From Odobenus rosmarus divergens (taxonomy: Eukaryota > Chordata > Mammalia > Carnivora > Odobenidae), in assembly GCF_000321225.1 (NCBI RefSeq), contig NW_004450276.1, forward strand, positions 3,900,937 through 3,964,936: a DNA stretch of 64,000 bases, read 5' to 3'. The position numbers were made by a program, and so were the translations under genes. Of the stretch, positions 37,201 through 49,380 are shown piece by piece. The notes beneath the pieces are model-generated. The model was not told the DNA's origin and did no database searches. It saw nothing but the letters and a program-made list of their open reading frames with translations. Position 1 is the stretch's first letter; every line of letters begins with the position of its first letter.

Positions 37201-38820
37201 AAAAAACTTCCTAAATTACAATTCAATATTACACTAGACACCTGGCAAATCTATCTGTATGGTAGTCTTGACCAAACAACAGACTGATGGTTAAAAACAA
37301 CAATATCTGGAACTCACTCATAATTCCATTTGTTGATGAATCTCTGGGAAGCAGGCAGAGCACTGTTTGTCTGTCTTGCGCCCTGCCTAACATACTGTGC
37401 ATTACATAAATAACATGTAGGGCAGATGAAACAGAATAAGTGATACCAACTGCCATCTTTCCAGACTATAATGGCCAAGAACTTATTGGTCAAAGGAATA
37501 TAGGGGAAATTTCCAGAAATGCTGGGTTTACTTCTTCCTTTACCATAGAAATAAAATATAATAAAAGAAGACTTTCAAGGGCTAACCATAAAAGCGATGT
37601 CCTCTGTGAATCTTCCCAGGTCACGTTGGGCAGAAGTAACCACTCCTGAGCTTCCAAAGCACTTTGTTTTTCACTCATCACCCTGACTTTTGGTTTGATG
37701 TCTCCCATAACAGACTCTGAAGCCTCTCAATGGCAGGATCTTTGCTCTATTCATATTTATATTCCTAAAGTCAACAAATAGCAAGTAGGAATTCATCTCA
37801 GTAAATATTCTATTAAATTGAATTTTCAAACTATCTACAATAGGATGTTAGAACCCAAATAAACACTTTATATTCCAAAGCAATATTTTACTTGCCTTAA
37901 TGCTCCAGAATTTATTTATACTAGAATCCTCACAGAGGACTCTAAATGTTGGGATATCATTGTTGGGTATTCCTAAAGAAACTCCATCCACTTGACCAAT
38001 TTTCATTCATTCTGTGGAGGCTGAAAGCAAATAAAGGAATACCAAATGATGCCTACATGTATGACCCTTTGCAGACTCATGAATGGGATCCATAATCAGA
38101 AGCTTTAATCCTAGAATATTAATGTTGAACATTAGAGGATTCCCAAAACCTACAAGTATATGTATTCAAAATCTATGGAAGAAATTGAACATCCAATACT
38201 GTCCTCATACTAGACCATTTAATTTAGATGTCCGTCTTTATGACAGATACTGCCCTGAACTTTCTGAAAACATTGCCTGGCATCAAACACTCTAATCAAC
38301 CTGGTTGAGAATCTGATTAACAATTTTACCTATATTATTCCTCTCATTCTATTTTCTTAGAGAAGTAATTTTAAGTGAGTGTATAGATGAAATCTTTTCA
38401 AGAAAGTAATATATTTCTCAAAGGAACGAAATAAGAAATTTCATGTGCATTTCTAAGTGATTTGCAGTTTTTACTAAATATCAAGTCATTCTTTAATTCT
38501 CTGATCATTTAAGATACTGACTAAACAAAACCAGTTTATATGCAATGTATGAGCAATACAAGTCTTGAATAATGCAAGCTTCATTGGCATTAGTGTATAT
38601 GTTGCAGTTACTATCCCAAGTTGTTTCAAATCTAGGGTCACTGGACATAGACTCCAAATAGTCTAAGAAATAAAATCTGTATAAACTTACAAAGAGCACT
38701 TTACTCTATAACAGCCCCATGTTCTAATTATTTGATCTGAAGATAGATATTTTACCATATTAATACATTTTTTTTTTTAGCCAAAATAGTCCCCAGGTCA
38801 GGATTCAAGGACCTTTTTTT
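34293..38820 (+). other. Mostly unique intron, 4.5 kb
   Basis: A possible L2 relic lies at about 34435-34530 (ccacaaacatttatttaaga). A homopolymer cluster lies at 36333-36416. No exon signal was recognised. Confidence 0.45.
36333..36416. repeat. Homopolymer cluster (A13, C12, A10, C10, CA repeats)
   Basis: Within about 85 bp there are two A-runs each followed by a C-run and then ACACACAC. This is purine-poor, slippage-prone sequence. Confidence 0.9.
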
Positions 38821-38955
38821 TCCCTTTTTTAAGATTGTATTTATTTATTCATGAGAGAGAGGCAGAGGCAGAGGGAGAAGCAGGCTCCCTACAAGGGAGC
38901 GCAATGTGGGACTTGATCCCACGACCCTGGGATCGTGACCTGAGCTGAAGGCGCC
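38821..38955 (-). mobile_element. Truncated CAN-SINE
   Basis: Tail and body are present, but the sequence stops at gacctgagctgaaggcgcc, so the tRNA-like 5' part is missing. AGGATTCAAGGACCTTTT (38800-38817) and AGGATTTAAAGACCTTTT (38958-38975) form an 18-bp duplication with two mismatches. Confidence 0.88.
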
Positions 38956-38975
38956 GAGGATTTAAAGACCTTTTC

Positions 38976-39524
38976 AGCATCTTCTGTTTATTACAAATCT
39001 TACATAGCTAGAAGACATCATGTTACATTTGTTTTCTAATTGTCCAAGAAATCTGAGTTGCTCCTTGAAAGAAGTAACCTGTTTAAATGAGGAAGGACAG
39101 GAAGGCAGTACAGATAAGTGGGGGGGAGGGTATGATTAGTAAATCATATTGCTCTCCCATGGTATGCAGCAAACACATTCAGCACCTTTGGAGAATCAGG
39201 ATGCTAAGTGTTTTCCTCCATTAGGAGTTGCTAAAGGGTGGGAAATTTGGCAGGGGGGAGGATGGGATCAGTTTCATAATTTTTCTTCAATAACTGCTTT
39301 GCTATCCTCCTGAGAGATTCTTTTCTGCTTTCAAATCATATTTCACACAATTTCTCCTTAAAGCATCCTTAGGGATATTCCTACAAGTTCAACAATCTGT
39401 TTACTGTGTTAAAATTTCTACCTCATTAATGAATCAAAGGACAGAATGACAACAGAATGTAAAAGACCAGCTTATATTCATCTTTATTAAAAAAACCCCA
39501 TAAATCATAAACTCTTAGCAATCC
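38976..39524 (+). other. Unique intron
   Basis: Nothing recognised. Confidence 0.45.
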
Positions 39525-39645
39525 ATTTCATGTATTTATTGGCAAACATTTACTAAGCACCTATTTTGTGGTAGGCACTGTACTAAGGATGAGAATATAA
39601 AAATAAATAATAATTTATACTCTGGTAAAGAAGACATATAGAAAA
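39525..39645 (+). mobile_element. L2 LINE 3' fragment
   Basis: gcaaacatttactaagcacc followed by tgtggtaggcactgtactaa and aggatgagaatataaaaata matches the L2 3' end. Confidence 0.6.
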
Positions 39646-41035
39646 GCAAATAATACCAGTTCTTCAACAAGCTTATATTAAGCACATACAGTCACTTCCT
39701 GCACAGCAATGGAGAAACACAGGTAAAGAAGAGGGTGAATTTGCTTCAGAAGTGAGAATAATATGGTGGAGAGGTTGAAGAAGGATTTTGTGAGGATGTT
39801 GCATCAGTCAAGTCCAAATGCATGGACGGAAATCCACTAGATGAAAAGGAGAAAGAACATCACAAAGACAGAACAACTTGTGTAAAGGCACAAGCTGTGA
39901 CAGAGAATGGCATGGTTAGGGTGACTAAAACAGGTAATGTAAGAAAAAATGATGGTAAATTTACTAGGAATTAACAGGGAAATCTACATAGAATGTAGAA
40001 ATGTAAGAAATCTACATAGAATTCTAATTTGTGTGCTCGGGTGCATATTTCTAAATGTGTTTTTTTAAGAGAGGTTGTTTTAAGATAGGAAAATGCAATT
40101 TTGTTTTTTTTCAATTTTTAAAGTATTATAAGCTAAATTTATTGATAGATCCAAGAGAGCCTTAACTATATATATATAAATAAACCCAAAATAGAGTATA
40201 TTTTTAAAAATTTGTGGAAACTCATGAGTCATAATAAAATAAGTCCATTCTTTCTATACAGATTTTCATATAGTGTTGTAAATTTTAAACTGTCTAAAAA
40301 GATTTAAAAAGCAGCAAGTTGCTAGGTGATTGCTAAGGGAAATCATGAAGACTGATAATTAACTTCAACACTGCAATCAGTTTCAATCAAACAGATTATG
40401 TGTCTAAAAGAATTCAATAAGGAAATTAGAGTTTTCATATAGAGCAATTTACATGGAAAAATATTTCATTCCAATTAAAAAAGCACTGTATGTCCTGATA
40501 GTAAAATGCACCATGCACAGTGGAATACAAAGAAGAGAAGTGTATCTAGCTCCAGAGCTAGCAAAGTTCTGGCCGATGAAGAGTGAACTTAAGAGCAAAA
40601 GCAGAATTTATGAAAAAGCATAGCCTATCCAACAACTGTTAAGTAGTGCAGCAAGGCAGACTAGTCAACTTGGAGAAGAAATGCTAAAAGAAGGCAATCA
40701 GGAAAAACTGGTGAGGCTGTCAGATCTTATCTTTTAGGCAAATGACTTACCAGGGGTTGGGGCAGGATGGTGTGGAGCTCAGGCAAGGGTAATGCCTCCT
40801 GATAGTTTCCAAACTGTAAAACCATCTCACCTCCCCCAAGATTCTCATATACAACAACTTAATGAGGATAAATCAGGAAATACAACAAAGTGCCAGAAAA
40901 GAATTTAAAATTATCTTAATCTCACCATCAAGAGATACATACTAATACCATTTTGATGTATCTTCTAAACTTTTATCAATGTGCACACACACATAAACAT
41001 ATGTACACATGCTTCCATCTTGAAATTTGAGTTGT
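39646..41035 (+). other. Unique intron, AT-rich
   Basis: No exon or clear repeat. Confidence 0.45.
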
Positions 41036-42635
41036 CTACCAATTTTTTCCCTATGCTGATCACTTTCAAAGTTTTTACTCTCAAGATACCTTTACATCAT
41101 TAAACATTATTGAGAACCCCAAAGAACTTTTTTATGTGGTTCATAGCTTTCAAAGTTTATCATATTAAAAATTAAAATTGAGAAGTATTTTAAATTAGAT
41201 GTATTAATTCATTTTAAAATAAATCCATTACATGTTAAGAAAAAATACATATTATAAAGACATAATTATATATATTATACACATATAATATACATACCAT
41301 TTTATGAAAAATGACCTTTATTAATTGTAGGACTTTATATGGCATCACATTTATAGGGGAAAGGAAAAGAATATAGGAATAATATAATACCTTTAGAAGA
41401 GATAGCAAAAACTTATTGAAGAAAAGTATGTCTTGTTTCCTGCTGGTGAGTATTTACTCCTATTTGAAACCAGAATGCTCAGTAAAACAGAGGTACTCAA
41501 ACTAAAAGAAAATTTTAGTGAGAGCCAGCACTGGATTTTCATATCTACTTTTGCATTAAAAGCACTGCAATATATTGTTTTGACTGAAGTATATGAAGAA
41601 AATTCAACCTTACATAGATAAATATTTTGAAAAGGGAGGTATATTTTCATAGCTTTTCAGGTAATCATGGATGTTTTTTACTATGCCAAAACTTGAGATT
41701 TGTGGTAAAGTGTAGTTGTAATGTGGAAATCTGAAACCCTATCAATGAAGTCTTTGCACTGCTACATTAAAAATTCATTGGTCTATCTGGCACTATGAAT
41801 GGATCATTTACCCATGTGTGATTCTGTAGTGTCCTGCATTTTTCACTCAGAAAATTGCTGAGAAAAAAAGCTTCTCAAATGTTGAAACATTTCTTTACAC
41901 AACATAAGAAAAAAATTTCATCACACAAGTCTTTAAAATATTGGGAAGCTGTTGTGCTCATGATGGAAAATATGTTTTTCAGAATTCTAACTTTTGTTTG
42001 AAAGTTAAAATTTTATCATTAGCAAGAGATACTGTCACATGTTTTCTCTGATGTCATCACTCTTTCTTATTTTTAGTAAAATGTCTGCCAAATGCCCTAG
42101 TCTGAATAACCACAGGCTGTCATTCATTCAAATAAAAATGTTGTTCCATGAAAAAAGTGGTTAGTTTACCTTGCAACTCAGTCTTGCAGTGCTTTTCCAC
42201 AAAACATATGCACTTCAATAAGGCATAAAAGTGCTTTATGCATAGTTCTCAGAATATTATAAAAACCTTACATGAACAGTTGAGATTTAATATAATCAAT
42301 TTTGTCACTTCAGCAAGGTCATTTTGAAATGAAACTGACTTTTCAAAATATTTACTGCAAATACATGGTGGTGACAAATGTAACATACAGCTGGGTACCA
42401 TTGTCTTGTTTCCTGCTAAGGCACTGACAGTTTTAACCATCAGTGCAAATATCAATACAGTGAAAGTCTGTTAAAATAAAAATTCATTGATCTAGCTTCC
42501 ATTTGAATGTTTTTTTTACCAGTGGGTTTTATTATTATTATTATTATGAGAAGAGTTTTAAATTTGTACACCCCTGAAGAGGTCTTAGGACCTCCAGCAG
42601 TCCACAGATCACACTTTGAGAAACACTGCCCTTAA
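41036..42635 (-). mobile_element. hAT-family DNA transposon, about 1.6 kb, inactive
   Basis: The left end (cactttcaaagtttttactc, then attattgagaaccccaaaga) and the right end (cacactttgagaaacactg) form the imperfect terminal inverted repeat of a mammalian hAT element. Inner sequence such as tgactgaagtatatgaagaa and tggtctatctggcactatga belongs to the same family, of Tip100/Zaphod or Charlie type; I cannot decide which. The transposase would be on the minus strand and is broken into short frames (41393-41650, 42249-42455). Confidence 0.6.
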
Positions 42636-43610
42636 ACCACTAACTATTCTTTCTAGCATTACTTGAAAGGGCTATTTAATGTTCTCTCAAGTACATGTAT
42701 CATCATTTAACCATTATCCTATTAGTAGACATTTAAGTTGTATCTAATTTTTCATTATTACCAGTAATTGCTGATGAGCCTCTTTCTATATAAATCTTTG
42801 TTTTCCTATTTCCTAAAGATTGACTCCTAGTAATTTTACTAGGTCAAGAAAGATTTTCAAAGTGTGCTATCAAATATATTTCCAGAGGGACTCAAACTCT
42901 GCATCTGGCTCCTGTTAGGCAGTTGTGAATGTGCTAACACTGCACTCAGATGAGGAGAAGCTGAGTAGAGACTATGCTCACATTGGCAGCATGGGGTCTC
43001 CCTAAGGTTAAGCTACAGGAACTTGGGTCAGCTTTATTCACACTAATTGCATCCATATTCCTGGGCATGTTCCTCCTATTTAGGCACTCTGCCACAGCAA
43101 GATCGCATTAAACAGTGACAGGTTTTGTAGTCAGTGATATTTATTTCCTGCCTGAAGAGAGTAGGAGAAAAATATGGCAGCTGCTGCGTCACGTGAATGA
43201 GTTTAGCAAAATTCAGTGTCCCAGTTGTTTGGTTTTGTGACCCCAGATGATTAATCCTTTCCTCTCCTTTTTGTGGCATTTCTGGTTATGTTTGAAAACC
43301 CAATCCTTTCTGAACTTCTTCACCCAAACATTTGGTTCAGCTTGTTCCTTAAGGAGTTGGAAATGAAAACTGGAGGTCATGGGCATTCCCCCCTAATTTA
43401 TCCCTGCTTTTTAAAATTGGCTTTTCTTTCTTTTTTTTTCCCCCAGATTTACTTCTAAAAGAAAAAGTATCTTGCTAGAAATAGAGACCATTAAATAGCT
43501 GAATATGTCATCATGACTTTTTCCCTTTTCTTCTTTAGCAGTAGTCCGATTATACAGTATTTTACAGGAGCATACATTCAATGAGAAAAGTTGATTTAAA
43601 AGACTCATTT
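42636..43610 (+). other. Unique intron
   Basis: No gene or repeat recognised. Confidence 0.45.
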
Positions 43611-43812
43611 TTCTTTTTTTTTTAAAGATTTTATTTATTTATTTGAGAGAGAGAGAGAATGAGAGATAGAAAGCACGAGAGGGAAGAGGGTCAGAGGGAG
43701 AAGCAGACTCCCTGCTGAGCAGGGAGCCCGATATGGGACTCGATCCCGGGACTCCAGGATCATGACCTGAGCCGAAGGCAGTCGCTTAACGAACTGAGCC
43801 ACCCAGGCGCCC
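43611..43812 (-). mobile_element. CAN-SINE
   Basis: Antisense, near consensus. AAGACTCA at 43600-43607 and 43813-43820 is the likely target-site duplication. Confidence 0.93.
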
Positions 43813-44279
43813 AAGACTCAATTTATTTTTATAATGCCTCATGATGTTATGTGATTTTATTCTACCTATAGATTCTTATAACAGATTTAATGTCTGCTCT
43901 GTAATTACCTACTACAAATTGTAATCTTGGTGTTGACTTTTTATAATAAACACAAACATGAAAATGCTCCCAAAATCAAATTCTCTGAGGCACAGTTATG
44001 CTTCAAGGGTTCCATAAAATTCATCCCCCTCCTTGCTACCACCTTCTCCTATATAGTTTTTATTGAAGCACTTTGTCATTCAGTCTGATATTTTGAAAAA
44101 TATTAATTGAAACAACCTAGTGAAACCACTGTGTCCTCTTCTAAAATAATGTTGAGGGGACTTGTTGCTCTTTTAGCCTAGATTACACTAAGAGGATGCA
44201 CACAAACATATGTCTTCTCTCCTGAGTTGGAGATGTGCTACTAAGCACCTTTGTTTCTTTTTGAAAGTACTACCTATGT

Positions 44280-44463
44280 GGGCGCCTGGGTGGCTCAGTT
44301 GGTTGAGCGGCTGCCTTCGGCTCAGGTCATGATCCTGCAGTCCTGGGATCGAATCCCTCATCGGGCTCCCTGCTCAGCAGGGAGTCTGCTTCTCCCTCTG
44401 ATCCTCCCCAAAAAAAAAAAATCTCATTCTCTTTCTCAAATAAAATAAAATCTTTAAAAAAAA
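44280..44463 (+). mobile_element. CAN-SINE with internal A12 run
   Basis: A perfect 16-bp duplication AAAGTACTACCTATGT lies at 44264-44279 and 44464-44479. An A12 run (44410-44421) lies in the CT-rich region. Confidence 0.95.
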
Positions 44464-44479
44464 AAAGTACTACCTATGT

Positions 44480-44904
44480 AACTGATTGTCCTGCTTAAAT
44501 TTAAATCTAAGAATCTTAAAGTCAAAGCTGTATCCTTCATTTAGTAAATATATAGACTCTCATTTCATGTACTGTCCCATGTCACTGCATCTGGTTCTAT
44601 TTTCCAGTTCTCAGAATTCCTTTTGCCAACTTCCTATCTCACTTACTTTATTGTACTTCTCTTTGCAAGCTAAAAGATACAAAAAGAACAAAATAAGGTC
44701 TTATTGCAAAAAGAACAGAATAAAGTCTAAATTTTATAATTTGTAATAATTCTCCTTAAAAAGGGTTTATTCAAACAAGCTAAAATTTGGACTGGAAATG
44801 AAAAAAAAACAGGTGTAAAATAAAACTTGTTTAAGGCTTGGAGAAAAGAAAAAAAGACGATACATGTGAATCATATGGCACTGACGACTGCATAGGAAAA
44901 CATG
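44480..44904 (+). other. Unique intron between SINEs
   Basis: No gene seen. Confidence 0.45.
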
Positions 44905-44911
44905 GTGCATC

Positions 44912-45120
44912 GGGCACCCGGGGGCTTAGTCAGTCAAGCGTCTGCCTTCAGCTAGGGTTATGATCTCAGAGTCCCGGAATCGAGTCCCCCATCGGGCTCC
45001 CTGCTCAGCGGGGAGTCTGCTTCTTCCTCTGTTCCTCCCCGCCGGTCATGCTCGAAAAAAAAAAAAATCTCTCTCAAAAATGAATAAATTTAAAAAACTT
45101 AAAAAAAAAAAAAGGAAACA
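44912..45120 (+). mobile_element. CAN-SINE with internal A13 run
   Basis: Begins gggcacccgggggcttagtc. GTGCATC at 44905-44911 and 45121-45127 flanks it. An A13 run (45055-45067) interrupts the CT-rich region, upstream of the true tail. Confidence 0.9.
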
Positions 45121-45249
45121 GTGCATCAATCTAAAATCAGGAAGCAAAAAAGAAAAATCATCATTCTTTAATCTTTATCATGGGACAGAGAAAAAAATTA
45201 GTAGTACCCTGGTTAGGACACAATTATTTTTTAAAAAGATCTCTTCTTG

Positions 45250-45424
45250 GGGCACCTGGGTGGCTCAGTCGGTTAAGCGTCTGCTTTCAGGATCGAGCCC
45301 CGTGTCGGGCTCCCTGCTCCGCGGGAAGCCTGCTTCTCCCTCTCCCTCTGCCTGCTGCTCTACCTATCTGTGCTCTCTCTCTCTCTCTGTCAAATAAATA
45401 AATAAAATCTTTTTTAAAAAAAAA
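45250..45424 (+). mobile_element. CAN-SINE, internally deleted, first of a tandem pair
   Basis: Lacks about 25-30 bp between tctgctttcag and gatcgagcccc (the ctcaggtcatgatccc segment of intact copies). It has AGATCTCTTCTTG on its left (45237-45249) and ATCTCTTCTTG on its right (45425-45435). Confidence 0.93.
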
Positions 45425-45435
45425 ATCTCTTCTTG

Positions 45436-45616
45436 GGGCACCTGGATGGCTCAGCCAGTTAAGCGTCTACCATTGGCTCAGGTCATGATCTCGGGGTCCT
45501 GAGATTGATTTCCACATTGGGCTCCTTACTCAGTGGGGAGCCTGCTTCTCCCTCTGCCTGCCACTCCCCCTGCTCATGCTCTCTCTCTCTCTCAAATAAA
45601 TAAAATCTTAAAAAAA
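45436..45616 (+). mobile_element. CAN-SINE, second of a tandem pair
   Basis: Begins gggcacctggatggctcag. It is bounded by ATCTCTTCTTG (45425-45435) and GATTTCTTCTTG (45618-45629). Confidence 0.93.
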
Positions 45617-45629
45617 AGATTTCTTCTTG

Positions 45630-46569
45630 ACAGGAATATGTTTGATGAACTTTAAAAACAGATGAATAAAAGTGGAAACCCAGCTATACTTTATTTTTAT
45701 TAAGATTTTATAATATATTTTCCTTTCATCTGAAAGATTAGCCCACTCAGAAAGGCTGAGGCATACTAACAAAGTCTTAAGACTAGAAACATTTGGAAAA
45801 TCCAAATCAGAGTTTTAAATGACAGAGGTGGAAACAGGGAGAGTGGAATTGAGATTTACTTCTCTGGGACACCCCAGATTCACCATTAATCAGGCTAAGC
45901 AAAATTTAATGTAATGGGCATGACTCCCAGAATAAATGAATTCTATAAAAAAAAATGAAATGACTGTATTTCATAATTTACATGTATCCTTTAAAAAAAA
46001 ATGTCACGTATACTTTTATGGTTAGGAAACATTTTTCCCCAACAGTAACAAATCAAATACTTCATAGCCTGAAAATTTATTTCAAGATCCTTATACTTAT
46101 ACATGGATGTTTCATACCTCTCATTTTTCAAAGATACATGAGATATGAGGAACTCAGACCTTTACTTTTCAAATACTGTAAAATGAGTTATTTGTACTAA
46201 TTTTCTCCAATCATATGACTTTTTCAGTTTCTAAGTAATATAGAGAGATAGAAGGGTCACACCTATTCTTTTCCTCTCATCTTTAGGGAAGCCCCCCAAG
46301 CTATTCATCTGGGCACTTAATCCACTGAAAAAAGAATGGAAAGAGACAGAGGGCAAAAGTAGGCTCCTGGCCCACTTAAAGTCTTGGGCTAAGTGGAACA
46401 GAAAGCTAAATACAAATGTGGCTCTGTGATAAAAACAGTAAAAATGATTATCTTTTCTCTGTGGGAACTGAGGAAGTATATTGGTGGGAGTGGGCATGAG
46501 GGAACAGAACAGAAAGCAGGTTAGTGGATTTTGTTCCATCATAAATTCTTTGACAGAATAACATTAAGT
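45630..46569 (+). other. Unique intron
   Basis: No gene or repeat recognised. Confidence 0.45.
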
Positions 46570-46765
46570 TATTCTTTCCATAAATATTCAGTTGATTCCT
46601 ACTGCATTAGGTACTGTGATAGAGAGAAGAGTAACCAGACATGGTCTTTATCCTCCAGGAGACTTGTGGTCTAGTAGGGGAAGAGTCTCAGTTGCCCTAT
46701 CTGTAAAACAGGCATGAGCAAGATGATTGCAAAGGTCCTTGCTAGCTCTAAATTAGTAAGTTGAT
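46570..46765 (+). mobile_element. L2 then MIR-like relics
   Basis: 46570-46680 reads as an L2 3' end (gattcctactgcattaggta, ctccaggagacttgtggtct). 46684-46765 reads as MIR-like (gtctcagttgccctatctgt, gcaaaggtccttgctagctc). Confidence 0.5.
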
Positions 46766-47395
46766 ATTAAAAAATAAAAAAGTACTACAGTGATTATTAT
46801 TACTATTTTGATACTTCCTTATTATTTTTCTTTATCCCAATATCCCTTCATTGAACCCAGGCTTCGAGGTCTGGAGAAAGTAGCAGAAAGTTTAAAAGAA
46901 AGATACAGTTGACAAAAGGAGGAAAGAATAAGAAAAGAAGGTAAAGAGAATAACATTCAACTATTACCAGGCATCTACTTGTGGTAGGCATTGTATAAAC
47001 ATATAATTTCATTCAAAGAGACAGAAGTCCATTAGCTGCCACCCTCCAAAAGAAGTTCTAGAGGTAGGAACTGATCAACTTTGTAAGTCCAAGACCTAAC
47101 ACAATGTTTTAGTACACAGTGTTTGTTCTAAAATTATTGGATACATTTAAATAATTATAAAACATGATAAACAGCATCAACATTCTATCATTCTGCCATC
47201 TTAAGAAATGAGTCATCACTTTGTAGAGCTTCATTTTCCTTCATGTACTTAACTCAGAACAATCATTTCTTGTATTTTAGAATATTCTTCAACATTTAGA
47301 AGCAATATATACAAATCATTTCATTAGTGGAAGCATGAGAACAGATTCCTACAAACACAAACACACACGAACAGCAATATTTTTTGCTAAGTAAA
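46766..47395 (+). other. Unique intron
   Basis: Nothing recognised. Confidence 0.45.
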
Positions 47396-47465
47396 TTATC
47401 GTGTTTATCCCTTCAAATCACCTTGGTAGGTGCATTATGATTACCTCAATTTCACAGAGTACAGT
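47396..47465 (-). mobile_element. MIR fragment
   Basis: ccttcaaatcaccttggtag followed by attatgattacctcaatttc fits antisense MIR. Confidence 0.5.
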
Positions 47466-48205
47466 TCTCCATACTTTTTAGCATACAGGCTTTTACAGTA
47501 GAGTTTTATAACACAGTCCACTTAGAATCATCACACATTGCCGTCTCAAATTGTTTTCCTCTCACTTTTAAAATTTGTACTAAAATTTTGAGCTCATTTT
47601 GCTCTGAGCATTTTCTAAGCCTATTTTTAAATATGAGAAAAAATTGTGACAGCTTGTTCCCCTGAGATAGTAGTGGGGATGAAGGTGTTTGGTGGATTAG
47701 ACTAAGAAGCCTGACCAGTTTCTCAGACACACAAAATGACATACTATCAACTTAGAGAAAAACACGTCTGTTGTTAACAAAAAGAAATTAAACCCACTGA
47801 TAACCAAAAACAGCAACTAATTTGGTAAATAAAATTAATAGGACACTCCCAATAAAACTAATTATAAAAGTGGATTACAATGACTAATTAATAAACTTAT
47901 AATGTATGTAAACAGATGTTCATTTTGGAGTATAGACTTCTCAATAGAAACAACTCAGGCACTGTCTATCATTCTTTCCTGTAATCTTCCTGATAGCCAT
48001 TCTTCAACAGAGTGATACTTATGCTCATTGTCACCTTTTCTTTCGACCTAAATAAAGGTTTATTCACTTATCTAGTCTAAAGATGGTCACATTAAGTGAC
48101 AATCAGACTCTACCCTAAAACTATCCAAACACTGACATTTTTTTTTTCCTTATACACTATCATTACAATTCAGGGTTTTGTGGGTTTTTTTGTAATTTTT
48201 GTTTG
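47466..48205 (+). other. Unique intron
   Basis: Nothing recognised. Confidence 0.45.
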
Positions 48206-48208
48206 TTT

Positions 48209-48385
48209 TAAAAGATTTTATTTATTTTAGAGACAGAGAGAGAGAGCAAGCACACGTTGCAGGGAGAGGCAGAGGGAGAGAGAACCCGAAGCAGACTCCA
48301 CACTGAGCATGGAGCCTGACTCAGGGCTTGATCCCAGGACCCTGAGATCATGACCTGAGCCAAAACCAAGAGTTCAATGCACCGC
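48209..48385 (-). mobile_element. CAN-SINE, older, head truncated
   Basis: aagattttatttattttaga at the left and gatcatgacctgagccaaaa at the right. The tRNA-like start is lost or replaced. Confidence 0.85.
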
Positions 48386-48533
48386 ACAATTTAGTTTTAT
48401 ATTAGTAAAGGTTTTAGCCCCAAGAAGCTACAGATAAATGTGTTTCTCAATAAGAAAACTTAACCAGAGCAATCAGACAAAATAAACATAGGAGTGCATG
48501 TACCTTTATGAATTAGTGTTTTTGTTCTTTTTA

Positions 48534-48726
48534 TTATTTTTTAAAGATTTTTATTTATTTGAGAGAGAGATACAGTGAGAGAGGGAACACAAGCAGGGGG
48601 AGTGGGAGAGGGAGAAGCAGGCTTCCCACTGAGCAGGGAGCCCCGTGCGGGGCTTGATCCCAGGACCCTGGGATCACGACCCGAGCTGAAGGCAGATGCT
48701 TAAAGACTGAGCCACCCAGGCATCCT
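48534..48726 (-). mobile_element. CAN-SINE
   Basis: Head at right (gagccacccaggcatcc). GAATTAGTGTTTTT at 48510-48523 and 48727-48740 is the target-site duplication. Confidence 0.93.
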
Positions 48727-48740
48727 GAATTAGTGTTTTT

Positions 48741-49002
48741 CTTTTCTTTGGGTAAATATTTTTTTTTTTAATTACTGGATCATATAGTAATTCTATTTTT
48801 TCAGTTTTTTTTTTTCAGGAACATCCATACTGTTTTTCCAGAGTGGCTATACCAATCTTCATTCCCATCAACAGTGCACAAAGGTTCCTTTTTCTCCACA
48901 ACCTCACCAACACTTGCTAATTCTTGTGTTTTTATTTTAGCCATTTTAAAGTAATATTTCATTATGGTTTTAATTTGCATTTCACTGATCATGTGATAGA
49001 GA
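48741..49002 (-). pseudogene. L1 fragment, minus orientation
   Basis: Antisense ORF2 C-terminus/3' region: gtggctataccaatcttcat, caacagtgcacaaaggttcc, caccaacacttgctaattct. It abuts a plus-oriented L1 piece at about 49003. Confidence 0.75.
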
Positions 49003-49380
49003 CCTGAAACCATAAAAGTCCTAGAAGAAAATAAAGGCAGTAATTTCTTTGACATCAGCCACAGAAACATTTTTTTTCTAGATATGTCTTCTCTGGCAAG
49101 GGAAACAAAAACAAAATTAAGTTTACTGGCACTACACCAAAATAAAAAGCTTTTGCACAGTGAAGGAAGCCATCAACAAAACAAAAAAGCACTTACTGAA
49201 TGGGAGAAGATATTTGCAAATGATATAATCTGACAAGGGGTTAATATTCAAAATATATAAAGAAGTTATACAACTCAGCATCAAAAAAACAATCCAATTA
49301 AAAAAATGGGCAAAGGACATGAATAGATATTTTTCCAAAGAAGCCATGAAGATGACCAACAGACACATGAAAAGATAACA
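49003..49380 (+). pseudogene. L1 ORF2 C-terminal fragment, plus orientation
   Basis: gagacctgaaaccataaaag, then gcttttgcacagtgaaggaa and aaagcacttactgaatggga, encode the ORF2p C-terminus in broken frames. Confidence 0.75.
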
